Source: CAZAOA01 sp964486765
GTDB taxonomy: Bacteria > Patescibacteriota > UBA1384 > XYA2-FULL-43-10
Direction of reading: 5' to 3'
DNA: 64,000 nucleotides
NCBI GenBank assembly: GCA_964486765.1
Contig: CAZAOA010000001.1
Span: 54,196 to 118,195 of the forward strand
The translations under genes were made by a program, and so were the position numbers. Each line of letters starts with the position of its first letter. Within the stretch, counting starts at the first letter, position 1. Shown one piece after another: positions 26,755 to 35,400 of this stretch. The notes under the pieces were generated by a model. It worked only from the letters and a program-made list of their open reading frames with translations. It had not been told where the DNA came from and searched no databases.

Positions 26755-27198
26755 TCATTGTAGTAGCCGATTGACGGCTTTTGAAACTTGGTTGCCGTCT
26801 GCTTTTCCGGCGACTTTAGGCATTACAGCCCCCATTACTTTGCCGAAATCTGCTTTTGAGCTCGCACCGACCTTAGATATAACTTCTTTTACAATTGTTT
26901 CAACCTCTTCATCTGTAAGTTGCTTTGGCATATAAGTCGTTAGAATCTCTAATTCCAAAGCTTCTTTTTTAGCCAAATCTTCTCTGCCACCAGACTTGTA
27001 GCTCTCTATAGAATCTCTTCTCTGTTTGATCTCACGCTGGATTACTTTTGTGATGTCTTCATCTAAAAGTTCTTCTTTTTTATCTATTTCAGCATTTTTT
27101 ATGGCACTTTGAAGCATCCGAAGAACGCTGATTTTGGTTTCTTCTTTTGCTTTGTATGCGGTCAGATAATCTGTTTTTATAGTTTCTTTTAAGCTCAT
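26755..27198 (-). CDS. yqeY: GatB/YqeY domain protein
   Basis: 147-residue free-standing YqeY protein, related to the tail domain of GatB, with a helical N-terminal half (LKETIKTDYLTAYKAKEE, VLRMLQSAIKNAEIDKK) and the conserved C-terminal block SKADFGKVMGAVMPKVAGKA then VSKAVNRLL. The family may act with tRNA amidation or tRNA binding; its role is not settled. It lies upstream of pgpH and is followed by rpsU on the far side of a repeat, an arrangement common with S21. Confidence 0.9.
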   Translation of the reverse strand: MSLKETIKTDYLTAYKAKEETKISVLRMLQSAIKNAEIDKKEELLDEDITKVIQREIKQRRDSIESYKSGGREDLAKKEALELEILTTYMPKQLTDEEVETIVKEVISKVGASSKADFGKVMGAVMPKVAGKADGNQVSKAVNRLLQ

Positions 27199-27280
27199 GT
27201 ATTAATATTAATTAATATTCGGTATTCGTTAGCGATGTTCGTAACGTCTAATCGTTATTCGTAAAACGTAACCGATACTG

Positions 27281-27321
27281 GCTTCGCCCGCCTGCAACTA
27301 TGTAACAACTTCGGGCAGGTG
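27281..27321. repeat. GC-rich short element between yqeY and rpsU
   Basis: GCTTCGCCCGCCTG and CTTCGGGCAGGTGACCG flank AACTATGTAACA. It is the inverse of the element at 11769-11806. Confidence 0.75.
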
Positions 27322-27340
27322 ACCGAAAAACGATATATCT

Positions 27341-27544
27341 CTAGTAACCCCGTTTCACAGACTGGATCTTGTTTCTTCTGATCGCTGATTCTCTCCTAGC
27401 TCGTCTGTTTTTGTCTTTCTCAAAATAGCGATTTTCCTTCGCTACGGTCATTATTCCGCTTTGTTGAACTTCACGATTGAATCTTCTCATCATGACATCA
27501 ACTCGTTCTCCATTTTTCTTTTTTACTTCTATCAATAAACTCAC
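27341..27544 (-). CDS. rpsU: 30S ribosomal protein S21
   Basis: Small basic ribosomal protein: IEVKKKNGERVDVMMRRFNREVQQSG then a basic C-terminal helix (RRARRESAIRRNKIQSVKR). The frame runs to 27580, but the family starts near SLLIEVKK, so one of two adjacent GTG codons (27544 or 27547) is the likely start, giving about 67 residues. A small ACCCGAAGGGT hairpin overlaps the ribosome-binding region and could influence its translation (inference). Confidence 0.9.
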   Translation of the reverse strand: MSLLIEVKKKNGERVDVMMRRFNREVQQSGIMTVAKENRYFEKDKNRRARRESAIRRNKIQSVKRGY

Positions 27545-27688
27545 CACCCTTCGGGTAGATAAATTAAACACTATTATCAAATGATATTATAACTGAAATA
27601 TAGAGATTTTGCAATCAAATTGGGTAAATTCCAAATGTCAAAACTCCGAAAAAGACCTGTATACTGTATACTTCTTCCTTAATACTAT

Positions 27689-28042
27689 CTAGCCCATCGG
27701 CCCAAGCTTCTCGCCACCTAAAAGATGCAAGTGGATGTGGTCAACTTCAGCTCCAGAATCTTTTCCTGAATTAAAGACCAATCTAAAGCCAGATCTGCCG
27801 ATGTTTAGCTCATCAGCCAAGTTTTTTGCTGCCATTATCAATTTTCCTGCTATCTCTCCCCCATTTTCAGGAAGATCGGCTACTGAGTGAACATGTTCTT
27901 TAGGAACAATTAGAATATGAATGCGGGCTTTTGGATTAATGTCGTCGAAGGCTACCACGTCTTCATCTTGATAGCGGAACCTTCCAGGTTCAAACTCTTT
28001 AATAATTCTGCAAAATGCACAATCTACTACATATTCAGGCAT
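27689..28042 (-). CDS. HIT family protein (HinT-like)
   Basis: 117-residue nucleotide hydrolase of the histidine-triad family, acting on adenosine phosphoramidates and related nucleotides. The triad HIHLHLLGG lies near residue 100, the N-terminal CAFCRII is of the HinT type, and KEHVHSVADL is the conserved middle segment. Length matches the family. Confidence 0.93.
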   Translation of the reverse strand: MPEYVVDCAFCRIIKEFEPGRFRYQDEDVVAFDDINPKARIHILIVPKEHVHSVADLPENGGEIAGKLIMAAKNLADELNIGRSGFRLVFNSGKDSGAEVDHIHLHLLGGEKLGPMG

Positions 28043-28076
28043 AAAAACTCACTACTAATAATACAATTCTAATCTA

Positions 28077-28121
28077 ACCCTAAGGGTCCCCTTACCCTAA
28101 GGGTAGCCTTAAGCTTGGGGC
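28077..28121. repeat. CCCTAAGGGT-type stem-loop repeat
   Basis: ACCCTAAGGGTCCCC, then ACCCTAAGGGTAGCCTT and AAGCTTGGGGCT; it shares its core with the copies at 26.54 and 12.13 kb. The palindrome TTTCGAGCGAAGTCGAGAAA follows within 40 bases. Confidence 0.6.
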
Positions 28122-28191
28122 TAATATTATCCAAATCTACGAATATAAATCATATGTCATTTCGAGCGAAGTCGAGAAATCCCTGCAAAGA

Positions 28192-28626
28192 TTAGTGTCG
28201 GTTTTTTTCGATATAAGATTGCCAATTTTTTTTTAGCCATTTTTTTTGTTTAAGTAAATCTTCATCCATTCCCCTATTCTTCATCTCTAGGGTGACTATT
28301 CCTCCTTTATGGGGGTGTGTGGCTGCTTGGGGCAATGGAGAAGAGAATCCGTGAGTATAGTGGCATAGTTCGTGGCCGATGGTGGCGTCAACAACGTATA
28401 TAGGGATTTCTTCATCTTTGAAGTGAGAGTTTATAATTATCTGGGTTTCAAAATCTCCTGCAAGTCGCTTTAAGATTGATTTCGGATAAACCTTGCGAAT
28501 GCTACCAAGCCTTGTACGAGCACGTCTTCCCCATTTGATAAATACAGAATTGGGCGCTTCTACATCAGAAAAGTGCTTTTTCATTATTTTATCGAACCTA
28601 TTTTCCAACCAATCATCATTTCTCAT
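28192..28626 (-). CDS. SprT-like putative zinc metallopeptidase
   Basis: 144 residues with the zinc motif GHELCHYTHG near residue 88 and basic flanks (KWGRRARTRLGS; KQKKWLKKNWQSYIEKNR). The HExxH site and surrounding pattern resemble SprT-like peptidases, but the protein is short and a clear third ligand is not evident. Substrate unknown. No signal peptide, so it is probably cytoplasmic. Confidence 0.65.
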   Translation of the reverse strand: MRNDDWLENRFDKIMKKHFSDVEAPNSVFIKWGRRARTRLGSIRKVYPKSILKRLAGDFETQIIINSHFKDEEIPIYVVDATIGHELCHYTHGFSSPLPQAATHPHKGGIVTLEMKNRGMDEDLLKQKKWLKKNWQSYIEKNRH

Positions 28627-28651
28627 AGTTTGATTATATCATAAAAAAACA

Positions 28652-28680
28652 TTGACAAATAGATTTATATATGCTAATAT
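28652..28680 (+). promoter_or_regulatory. Consensus promoter of a GC-rich mini-gene
   Basis: TTGACA (28652-28657), exactly 17 bases, TAATAT (28675-28680). A leader hairpin GCCCG...CGGGC (28696-28715) follows. Confidence 0.75.
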
Positions 28681-28740
28681 GTTTATTGTTGAGGTGCCCG
28701 TGCTTGGTCTCGGGCGAACCTGCTATATGGGAGTGTTGAG

Positions 28741-29025
28741 ATGAAAGAGCTCTGTGGCTTATACATGGTCGACAGAGATCAGCCCTTCGTCGAGTTCAGA
28801 CAAGACAAGAATCGGATGGAGCTAGAGGTAGTAGATGCGGAGGGGAACAAATACACGTTCAACCTCAGCCAGAGCGGTGAGGTTGTTGGTGTGAGCATCG
28901 ATGGAGAGTACGCCCAGTTCTCCGACGTCTTGCACTACAGAATCATCATAGATGAGGATGAAGGAAGACAAGTCGACAAGGGGTACATCCTGGAGATTCT
29001 CGACCTAAACGCCGACGACGACTAG
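28741..29025 (+). CDS. GC-rich mini-gene for an acidic 94-residue protein
   Basis: Unrecognised. The protein is acidic and appears beta-rich (MELEVVDAEGNKYTFNLSQS; YRIIIDEDEG; GYILEILDLNADDD), with no membrane segment or enzyme motif. GAGTG and TTGAG precede the ATG. Codons end mostly in G or C, unlike the neighbouring genes. A strong promoter, a leader hairpin, a 9-bp hairpin just after the stop (29033-29061, with G-U pairs) and a long terminator isolate it as a single strongly transcribed unit. Origin by transfer or selection for high expression are both possible. Confidence 0.65.
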   Translation: MKELCGLYMVDRDQPFVEFRQDKNRMELEVVDAEGNKYTFNLSQSGEVVGVSIDGEYAQFSDVLHYRIIIDEDEGRQVDKGYILEILDLNADDD

Positions 29026-29076
29026 GGAATCTCGGTGCCCCACTGACTCAGGGTGCCGATGGAAGGCCCTATACCG

Positions 29077-29118
29077 AAAGCCAGCGACAACGCACAATGA
29101 CTGTGCGTCGCTGGCTTT
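29077..29118 (+). terminator. Long hairpin terminator of the mini-gene
   Basis: AAAGCCAGCGAC and GTCGCTGGCTTT arms with an inner CGCAC/GTGCG stem. Confidence 0.75.
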
Positions 29119-29188
29119 GACGTTTATAGCCGTATATACCAAAGACTAGATACACACTCCTAGACATACAATATATTGATAATAACCC

Positions 29189-29217
29189 TTGACAAGGTGG
29201 CAAATATTTGATACAAT
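29189..29217 (+). promoter_or_regulatory. Promoter of the transglycosylase gene
   Basis: TTGACA, 17 bases, TACAAT. The leader of about 200 nt contains a GCGAAG/CGCTTCGC stem. Confidence 0.6.
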
Positions 29218-29428
29218 GAAGTAGTAGTTTCGCAATGAGCGAAGCTATTTTAATTTCGCTTCGCAAAATTCCCTACGAAAGTACGAATTAAACGAAAGTA
29301 CGAAATTAAGGATAATACACACTCGCAATACCATGCGAGTTTAATAAATTAATATAGGATTGTGGAATAAGGCTAAGCCGTTCAGAACATTCATGCCGAT
29401 ACTCCACCAAACTCTAATGTTTCTTCAT

Positions 29429-30163
29429 ATGAAGAATATCGATTTATCGATAATTAGAGAGGGAAAGATCTTTAACAAACAGGTACTTGAATCAACACTT
29501 TTCGCACTTACTGTCGCAACTTTGGTATTTGCAATCTTCTTGGTTGCAACTGCAGTAGCAAAGGAACCGGTAGCAAATAGTGAGAACATAGTGTTAAATA
29601 CTAGCTCACATAAGGTGATCGAAGTTAATCGAAAGGTCAACGAGATCGTTCTTGGTGAGTCAATGTCGCAGCGAATCGAGCGAGAAGCACGGGAGCGAGC
29701 TGAAGCAGAAGCAAGAGCGGCTGCAGAAACTGCCACTGCTGCTGAGCGTGCAAGAGTTGAGGCTAGAAAAGCTACAACAGCGCGTGGAAACTACGGAGAG
29801 CCTACAAGATTCGATGAAATCTACAAGCGTGCTGAAGCTACATATGGTGTAGACTGGAGATTACTTCGTGCAGTTCACTATGTTGAAACTGGACAGAGTG
29901 GCTCTACTTCAATAAAATCGTATGCAGGCGCACAGGGTCCAATGCAGTTTCTACCTTCTACATGGAGACGTTATGCTCAGGATGGTAACGGTGATGGAAG
30001 CACAGATATCAACAATGTTGATGACGCAATCTTTGGAGCCGCTAACTATCTAAGGGCATGTGGTTACCCAAATGTTAAAAAAGCACTTTGGGGATACAAC
30101 CGCTCTACTGCATACTTTAATAAAGTTATGTCAGTAGCAAACTCTCTTGGGTTTTATGCCTAA
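29429..30163 (+). CDS. Secreted lytic transglycosylase (SLT_2/MltB-like)
   Basis: Cleaves peptidoglycan glycan strands. An N-terminal membrane helix (VLESTLFALTVATLVFAIFL) is followed by an Ala/Glu/Arg coiled coil and a C-terminal catalytic domain: LLRAVHYVETGQSG holds the likely catalytic Glu, GAQGPMQFLPSTWRRYA is the family signature, and DGNGDG follows. The frame opens at 29360, but the ATG at 29429 places the helix correctly and gives 244 residues. Its own promoter lies upstream and a bidirectional terminator follows. Confidence 0.85.
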   Translation: MKNIDLSIIREGKIFNKQVLESTLFALTVATLVFAIFLVATAVAKEPVANSENIVLNTSSHKVIEVNRKVNEIVLGESMSQRIEREARERAEAEARAAAETATAAERARVEARKATTARGNYGEPTRFDEIYKRAEATYGVDWRLLRAVHYVETGQSGSTSIKSYAGAQGPMQFLPSTWRRYAQDGNGDGSTDINNVDDAIFGAANYLRACGYPNVKKALWGYNRSTAYFNKVMSVANSLGFYA

Positions 30164-30211
30164 GGAAGCTGATAAGCTGATAAGCTGGTAAGTTTGTAAG
30201 TTATAAGTAAG

Positions 30212-30245
30212 AAAAAACTCTCTGGAAAGTTCTGGAGAGTTTTTT
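30212..30245. terminator. Bidirectional terminator between transglycosylase and enolase
   Basis: AAAAAACTCTC and GAGAGTTTTTT arms with a 12-nt loop serve both converging genes. Confidence 0.8.
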
Positions 30246-30265
30246 CGTTGGCAAATTATTGAATG

Positions 30266-30340
30266 GATCCTGAATCCCTCCACAGGTCTTCGACTCCGAG
30301 GCTCAGACTCGAGGAGCGGGCAGGCAAGTTCAGGATGACA
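30266..30340. repeat. GC-rich short element nested in a TCCTGAA/TTCAGGA palindrome
   Basis: GGATCCTGAAT and AGTTCAGGATGAC are interrupted by a GC-rich element (about 30276-30326) that carries the 27-bp core also present at 21.56 and 52.84 kb and ends GCGGGCAGGCA. Confidence 0.8.
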
Positions 30341-30341
30341 T

Positions 30342-31724
30342 TTATAGCTCTTGTTGGGGTGAAGCGGGCGGAGGTGGTGTTGGTGGAACTTCTGGTGTTT
30401 TTGGAGCAGAAGGTGCTGGTTTGGGTTTATCGGATTCACTGTGACCATCCCACTTAGCATATTCGGCTTTGTCACCAAGCATCTGTTCTATCTTAAGCAG
30501 ACGATTATATTTTGCAGTTCTCTCGCCTCTTGCAGGAGCACCAGTTTTTATTACTCCACATCCACAAGCAACAGCCAAATCGGCTATAAAGTCATCTTTG
30601 GTTTCTCCCGATCGGTGAGAGATAACAGGCTTAAAACCAGCTTCTGTGGCCATTATTATCGTATCAAGAGTCTCTGTCAAAGTTCCAATTTGATTGGGTT
30701 TGATCAAAATTCCTGTTGTGGAATTATGGTCTATACCTTTTTGAAGAAGTTTCGGATTGGTCGCATACAGATCATCTCCTATCGTCTCAACATCATTACC
30801 AATTCGACGAGTGAGTTCTCTCCAGCCATCCCAGTCAGATTCGTGTAAACCATCCTCGATAGATACTATCGGAAACTTTTCGCACCAAGTGTCGTAGAAG
30901 TTAACCATTTCGTCGGTAGTAAGTGAGCGATTCTCTCGGTGAAGCTGATATACATCAACAGAGAAAAGACGTGACGCTGCAGGATCAAGAGCGATAAATA
31001 CATCTTCGCCAGGAGTGTATCCCCCTTCTTTAATGGCCAGCACCAAAAGTTCCATTGCTTGTTCATTTGAAAATAGTGAAGGTGCGAATCCGCCTTCGTC
31101 ACCCAAAAGTGGCTGATAACTTCTCTCTTCAAGTATTTTACCCAAAGCATGATAAATCTCGGTTCCAGCTTGAAGGGCTTTTGAAAATGTTTCGAATTTA
31201 ATTGGAACTATCATAAATTCCTGAAAGTCAGTTGAGCCGACTGCATGTTTTCCACCATTTAATATATTTAAAAATGGGATAGGGATGATGAATTTTGGAT
31301 GATGCATGCCTAAAAGTTCTGTCAAATATTCAAAGAGCTCAACTTTCTTACTTGCAGCTGCTGCTCTGGCTACCGCCAAAGAAACTCCTAAGATAGAATT
31401 TGCACCCAGCTTGGACTTGTTCTCGGTTCCATCGAGATCGATCATGGCTTGATCAATTGCTTTTTGCTCATTGGCTTCCATGCCTATCACTTTAGGCGCG
31501 ATAGTGGTCTTGACGTGTTCTACGGCTTTTCGGACCCCTTTTCCGTTGTAGCGGTGAAGGTCACCATCACGAAGTTCTAGTGCTTCTAGCTTACCTGTGG
31601 AGGCTCCTGAGGGTACATATCCAACACCAATACTCCCGTCATCGAGTGTGACTTTGCATGAAACTGTAGGGTTGCCACGAGAATCTAGTATCTCCATGGC
31701 ATGAATTTCTTTAACTTTGGCCAT
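30342..31724 (-). CDS. eno: Enolase with proline-rich tail
   Basis: Glycolytic enzyme converting 2-phosphoglycerate to phosphoenolpyruvate. The 460-residue protein shows SGASTG near residue 38, DEGGFAPSL, the metal ligand stretch SIEDGLHESDWDGW, LIKPNQIGTLTET and SHRSGETKDDFIADLAV. The usual enzyme ends near residue 425-430; here about 30 extra residues follow, almost all Pro, Lys, Ala and Ser. GAAAGGAAG precedes the ATG at 31724; the earlier ATG at 31739 is less likely. The tail could mediate surface display or partner binding (inference). Confidence 0.95.
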   Translation of the reverse strand: MAKVKEIHAMEILDSRGNPTVSCKVTLDDGSIGVGYVPSGASTGKLEALELRDGDLHRYNGKGVRKAVEHVKTTIAPKVIGMEANEQKAIDQAMIDLDGTENKSKLGANSILGVSLAVARAAAASKKVELFEYLTELLGMHHPKFIIPIPFLNILNGGKHAVGSTDFQEFMIVPIKFETFSKALQAGTEIYHALGKILEERSYQPLLGDEGGFAPSLFSNEQAMELLVLAIKEGGYTPGEDVFIALDPAASRLFSVDVYQLHRENRSLTTDEMVNFYDTWCEKFPIVSIEDGLHESDWDGWRELTRRIGNDVETIGDDLYATNPKLLQKGIDHNSTTGILIKPNQIGTLTETLDTIIMATEAGFKPVISHRSGETKDDFIADLAVACGCGVIKTGAPARGERTAKYNRLLKIEQMLGDKAEYAKWDGHSESDKPKPAPSAPKTPEVPPTPPPPASPQQEL

Positions 31725-31916
31725 TTCTTCCTTTCGCAAATATTATATTTTTCTTGCTACCCTCCCTAGCCAACCTCTCGAAGACTCGCCGGGTACGAAA
31801 AATACAACATTCGCTACATTCTAAGTTGCTATTAGTTTAATAAATATTACTGATATTTAAACATCATTGTTCAAATGTAAATTATATGGAAATTGAAAAT
31901 TGAAAATTAATAACCG

Positions 31917-33134
31917 TTATTCACTTCCTTCTGTTATAGCTGGAGTTGTTGATGCAACTGTTTCAACAGTAACTGGGGATTTGCTTGGAACGACACAAAT
32001 CCAAAGTGCTCCTCTGTTAAATGTGATCTCTTCTCCTTGAGCGTCGTAAAAGATCTCACGAGTTTTCTTTGAAGTTTTTTTCCAAGTTCCCTTTATCTCT
32101 TTGCCATCTAAAAATATCTGTGCTTTGCCACTTCCAACAGTATTCATTTGTAGCCCATGCTCGTTGATGCTTGTAGTGATCGGAACATTGTTTAGTGACA
32201 TAATAGCGATGTTTTTCGCGCCAAGTTGATTGCCAGAAACTCTGTCTAGGTGTGGCTTTCCGGCCATTGAACGCAGATACGAATTAGTCGTTTTGTCATA
32301 GTCAAACTCTACTTTGAAGTTTGCAGTAGAAAAGTCAACTGTGATCTTTTGCGATTCTGGAAGAAGACCAGCTTCTGTAGAGTCCGCTTCAGGATCGTCT
32401 TTAAATCTATAAACGTTGAAGTTCTTTGAAGTGGTGTACTTCTCTTTTGCAGCCTCTTCTCTAAGTTTTATTGTAGATGTGTGCATATTGTGCTCGGTAG
32501 CCACTCCAAGATTTTTATCTCTCCAATATGCTGCTGACCAGTAGAATTGATTCAAACCAAGTACCCCATCGGTTCTGATCTGGTCAAGCGAGATTATATT
32601 TCCTCCAACGTGTGCATAGTAAGCATTATAACCTTCAACCCAATCAACATAGTATGGTCTTGCAGATCTAACGGGGCCGACTCTATCTGATTCATTGGTT
32701 CCATAAATTCCCATAAACCTGGTTATCCCTCCCTCTGCTAGAGCCTCATAAACGATGCTTGCATCGATCAGCCCTGACTGAGGTCTTGCATCTGTGTGGT
32801 TTTCGATCATTATTGCCAGTGGATAGCGGTTTGCGGATTCGATGTCAGTTTTGATCCCATCAAGCAAAGCTTCATATGTAACTTCAGTTACTTCTTCTTC
32901 GGTATCTTTGTTAGAGAAAATATCAAGTCGATCTGTAGTTAAAAAATATAGACCTAAAGCGACTAACACGATTAAAAGAACGCCTGACACTATGATGAAG
33001 ATCAATCTCTTTTTCGGGTTTTTGAAAAATTCTGAAATCCTATGTTTTAGATTTGACCATTTTTCTTTAAAAGACATTTTTCGTCTTGGCATCTCAACTT
33101 CATCAGGTGTTCGCTCATCTAGCCCAATGTCCAC
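31917..33134 (-). CDS. DUF3048 (YerB-like) membrane-anchored protein
   Basis: 405 residues: an N-terminal basic cytoplasmic part, one membrane helix (about 43-66), then an extracytoplasmic DUF3048 domain with the conserved blocks AIMIENHTDARPQSGL, IVYEALAEGGITRFMGIY and VGPVRSARPYYVDW. The family is found in Gram-positives and CPR; its role is unknown, presumed envelope-related. The start is GTG at 33134 with AAGGAGGG five bases upstream, a strong ribosome-binding site. Confidence 0.88.
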   Translation of the reverse strand: MDIGLDERTPDEVEMPRRKMSFKEKWSNLKHRISEFFKNPKKRLIFIIVSGVLLIVLVALGLYFLTTDRLDIFSNKDTEEEVTEVTYEALLDGIKTDIESANRYPLAIMIENHTDARPQSGLIDASIVYEALAEGGITRFMGIYGTNESDRVGPVRSARPYYVDWVEGYNAYYAHVGGNIISLDQIRTDGVLGLNQFYWSAAYWRDKNLGVATEHNMHTSTIKLREEAAKEKYTTSKNFNVYRFKDDPEADSTEAGLLPESQKITVDFSTANFKVEFDYDKTTNSYLRSMAGKPHLDRVSGNQLGAKNIAIMSLNNVPITTSINEHGLQMNTVGSGKAQIFLDGKEIKGTWKKTSKKTREIFYDAQGEEITFNRGALWICVVPSKSPVTVETVASTTPAITEGSE

Positions 33135-33215
33135 TTTCCCTCCTTAGGTAAATATCAAACTAACACAAAAATGCATTTATTCTATTATAGCAGATTTCAA
33201 AATAATTTTATAAGC

Positions 33216-34140
33216 CTACACTTTTTGTATATAGTCATATGCCGAGAGTGTTGCAGTGGCTGCTTCTCCTGCAGCAATAACCAACTGCTGGAAAGGTGTG
33301 TTGGTCAAATCACCTGCAGCGAAGATCCCAGGAACTGATGTCTGTTGATTGTTATCCACCTTTATCTGACCTTTCTCATCAGTATCAATCAAACCATCGA
33401 CTAAAGAGTCATTTACTATGTATCCAACTTCGATAAATACAGCGCTGACTAATAACTCTTTTATTGGATCAAGCGTAAGTTTCTCGACGGTTTTCAATCC
33501 TTCAATATTTGTTGCCTTTGACTCCATTATGATTTCAACATTATCTTTAGTTTTTAGTTTTTCGATTAAGTAGCTCTCTGCTCTGAATTTATCTTTTCTG
33601 TGAATCAAATAAACCTTATTTGCTATGTCTGACATTACCAAAGCTGCATCAATTGCGGAGTTTCCACCACCGATGATTGCAACATCTTTTTTCTTGCAAA
33701 ACGGTCCATCGCAGTTGACACAATAAGATCTTCCCTTGGTCACANNNNNNNNNNCAATAAGAGATTCCCTTGCCTACAAACTCTTTTTCGCCTGGAATTT
33801 TCAAAGTTCGAGGAACTTTTCCAAAGGCCAGTATAATCGTTTTGGTTTCATAAGAATTAAGTTTAGTATTTACTTTGAAATTTTTGCCACTCTTTTTAAT
33901 CTTAAGAGCAACTTCAAATTTAAATTCAACCTCAAGCTTATCAACTTGTGCTTTCATTTTATTGGCTAGACCGGCTCCGTTTACGGAAATTTCGCCAGGC
34001 CAGTTTTCAATATCGGGTGTTTTCGCCATCTGCCCGCCAAGATCGCCAGATAGGATAAGTACTTTCATTGACCTTCTAGCAGCATATATTGCAGAGGTCA
34101 TTCCAGCTATTCCACCACCAACAATTATTAGGTCATACAC
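33216..34140 (-). CDS. trxB: Thioredoxin reductase, split by a false gap
   Basis: FAD- and NADPH-dependent reductase of thioredoxin. The FAD motif IIVGGGIAGMTSA is at the N-terminus (start 34140). The redox motif CVNC lies just after the gap, then the NADPH motif IIGGGNSAIDAAL, and a C-terminal FAD motif GIFAAGDLTNTPFQQ. Ten N at 33745-33754 separate two versions of the same 24 bases (CAATAAGA..TTCCCTTG.), so the gene is duplicated by a few codons in the assembly, not really broken. It supplies electrons to trxA at 21.1 kb. Confidence 0.9.
33745..33754. other. Assembly gap with overlapping, non-identical ends
   Basis: The 24 bases on each side align with about five mismatches, consistent with two strain variants joined by a scaffolder. 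Confidence 0.85.
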
Positions 34141-34150
34141 ATTTGCTCCA

Positions 34151-34183
34151 TTGCCGCGTCTCGATACATCGAGACGGGTTCAT
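34151..34183. repeat. CGTCTCGAT/ATCGAGACG palindrome before trxB
   Basis: GCGTCTCGATACATCGAGACG is followed by GGTTCAT. A related copy lies at 35401-35430, also just upstream of a gene, and three tandem relatives lie inside the gene at 51358. Confidence 0.65.
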
Positions 34184-34292
34184 ATTTAATAAAATTTATA
34201 ACCATCATTATACCAATTTAATCACTAATCTGTGATTTGGTCAAAAAAAACGGATCACAACTTGTCTTATAGCAAATGACCCGATTTTCTAA

Positions 34293-34550
34293 TTATGTGC
34301 CCTGAATTCTGAATAATAGATTCACTGTCACTTTCCAAAGTATATAGCCGATGTTTTTTAATGCTGGCCACGTGCCTGGGAGTGCAGCAAGTAGAATCGC
34401 CAAAAAGATCCAATGGCCTTTTCTGATAAATACATAAATATTAAAAAATAAAAAAATGACCAATGCGGCAGATATTAGCGCTTGGTATCCGATAGGCAAA
34501 TCAACAATTAAAGTATCGTAGTAGGAAAATATTTTATCAACTATCTCCAT
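34293..34550 (-). CDS. Small two-helix membrane protein
   Basis: Unrecognised 85-residue protein. Two hydrophobic segments (about 20-44 and 47-62) are visible. The frame runs to 34574, but the ATG at 34550 has AAAGGA six bases upstream and starts just after the stop of the LytR_C gene, so the two are an operon. Confidence 0.65.
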   Translation of the reverse strand: MEIVDKIFSYYDTLIVDLPIGYQALISAALVIFLFFNIYVFIRKGHWIFLAILLAALPGTWPALKNIGYILWKVTVNLLFRIQGT

Positions 34551-34560
34551 AATGAATCCT

Positions 34561-35391
34561 TTATGTTGCTCCAACCAACACTATCACGTCGTATATACCC
34601 ATTACACTGTCTTCATTTATCAACTCTGTTTTATAAGCTGATAGAGATGTATTTACCAAATCTGCTTCGGCCTTTTTACCAGTTTTATAGTAAATGATTG
34701 ATGTTGCATAGGTGTATTTTTTTGCGTTTGTGGTAGAGGCAACGGTGAAGCCAGCATCTATTAAAACCTGTTTAGCAACCGTTGCTGATCCTGTTGTTCC
34801 GTTTCCGTTGAGAACTTGGATGGCTATGGTTGATTTGTCGATTGCAGTTGTGTTTTCTGCGGGAGTTTCAGTAGTTGTGGCATCTTCAGTGGCGGCAGGT
34901 GTAGTATAGTCTGTAGCCGAGTTGTCATAGTAGGCAATATCTTCTGTAGAATCAGTTGATTCTTCATCTGAAGAGAAGTTAAAAACCTCAGCAATCTTTG
35001 AGTAGTTTTGCCAAACTATAATAGATATAAGAACGATAAAGAAAAGCATAATCCATTTGAAAAGTCCCCCACCTTCTTTTTTGTCTTTTTCTGGCAGCTC
35101 AATATCTGATTTTGGAGTTGCTTTAATGCTGTCGTCACCATCTTCTTCTTCAGGATGTCCATGATCATGATGATGGTGATCTTCGCTTCTATCAACGTTG
35201 TGGTCCCAATCAGAAAGAAAGTCTGAATACAGATCATCTGTTGTTTTATTGCCAACATTAACACCAACTTCAACCTCACCTGGTTCAAGCTCCAGCTCTT
35301 TAGATTTTTGCTGGTCAGCCTCTGGCTGATCTTCTTTTTTGTCCTCAGCCTCTGGTTTAGATTTGGGAGCTATATCACCGCTAATTCCCAT
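34561..35391 (-). CDS. LytR C-terminal domain protein with histidine-rich linker
   Basis: 276 residues. The first half is acidic and disordered and contains a histidine cluster (EDHHHHDHGHPEEEDGDD) near residue 78. A membrane helix follows (LFKWIMLFFIVLISIIVW), then a Thr/Ala/Glu-rich linker and a C-terminal LytR_C-type domain (TIAIQVLNGNGTTGSATVAKQVL). The domain is found in cell-wall-associated proteins; no catalytic LCP domain is present. The ATG at 35391 has AAGGAGG upstream and is preferred over 35448, which would read through a repeat palindrome. Confidence 0.75.
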   Translation of the reverse strand: MGISGDIAPKSKPEAEDKKEDQPEADQQKSKELELEPGEVEVGVNVGNKTTDDLYSDFLSDWDHNVDRSEDHHHHDHGHPEEEDGDDSIKATPKSDIELPEKDKKEGGGLFKWIMLFFIVLISIIVWQNYSKIAEVFNFSSDEESTDSTEDIAYYDNSATDYTTPAATEDATTTETPAENTTAIDKSTIAIQVLNGNGTTGSATVAKQVLIDAGFTVASTTNAKKYTYATSIIYYKTGKKAEADLVNTSLSAYKTELINEDSVMGIYDVIVLVGAT

Positions 35392-35400
35392 CGGACCCCT

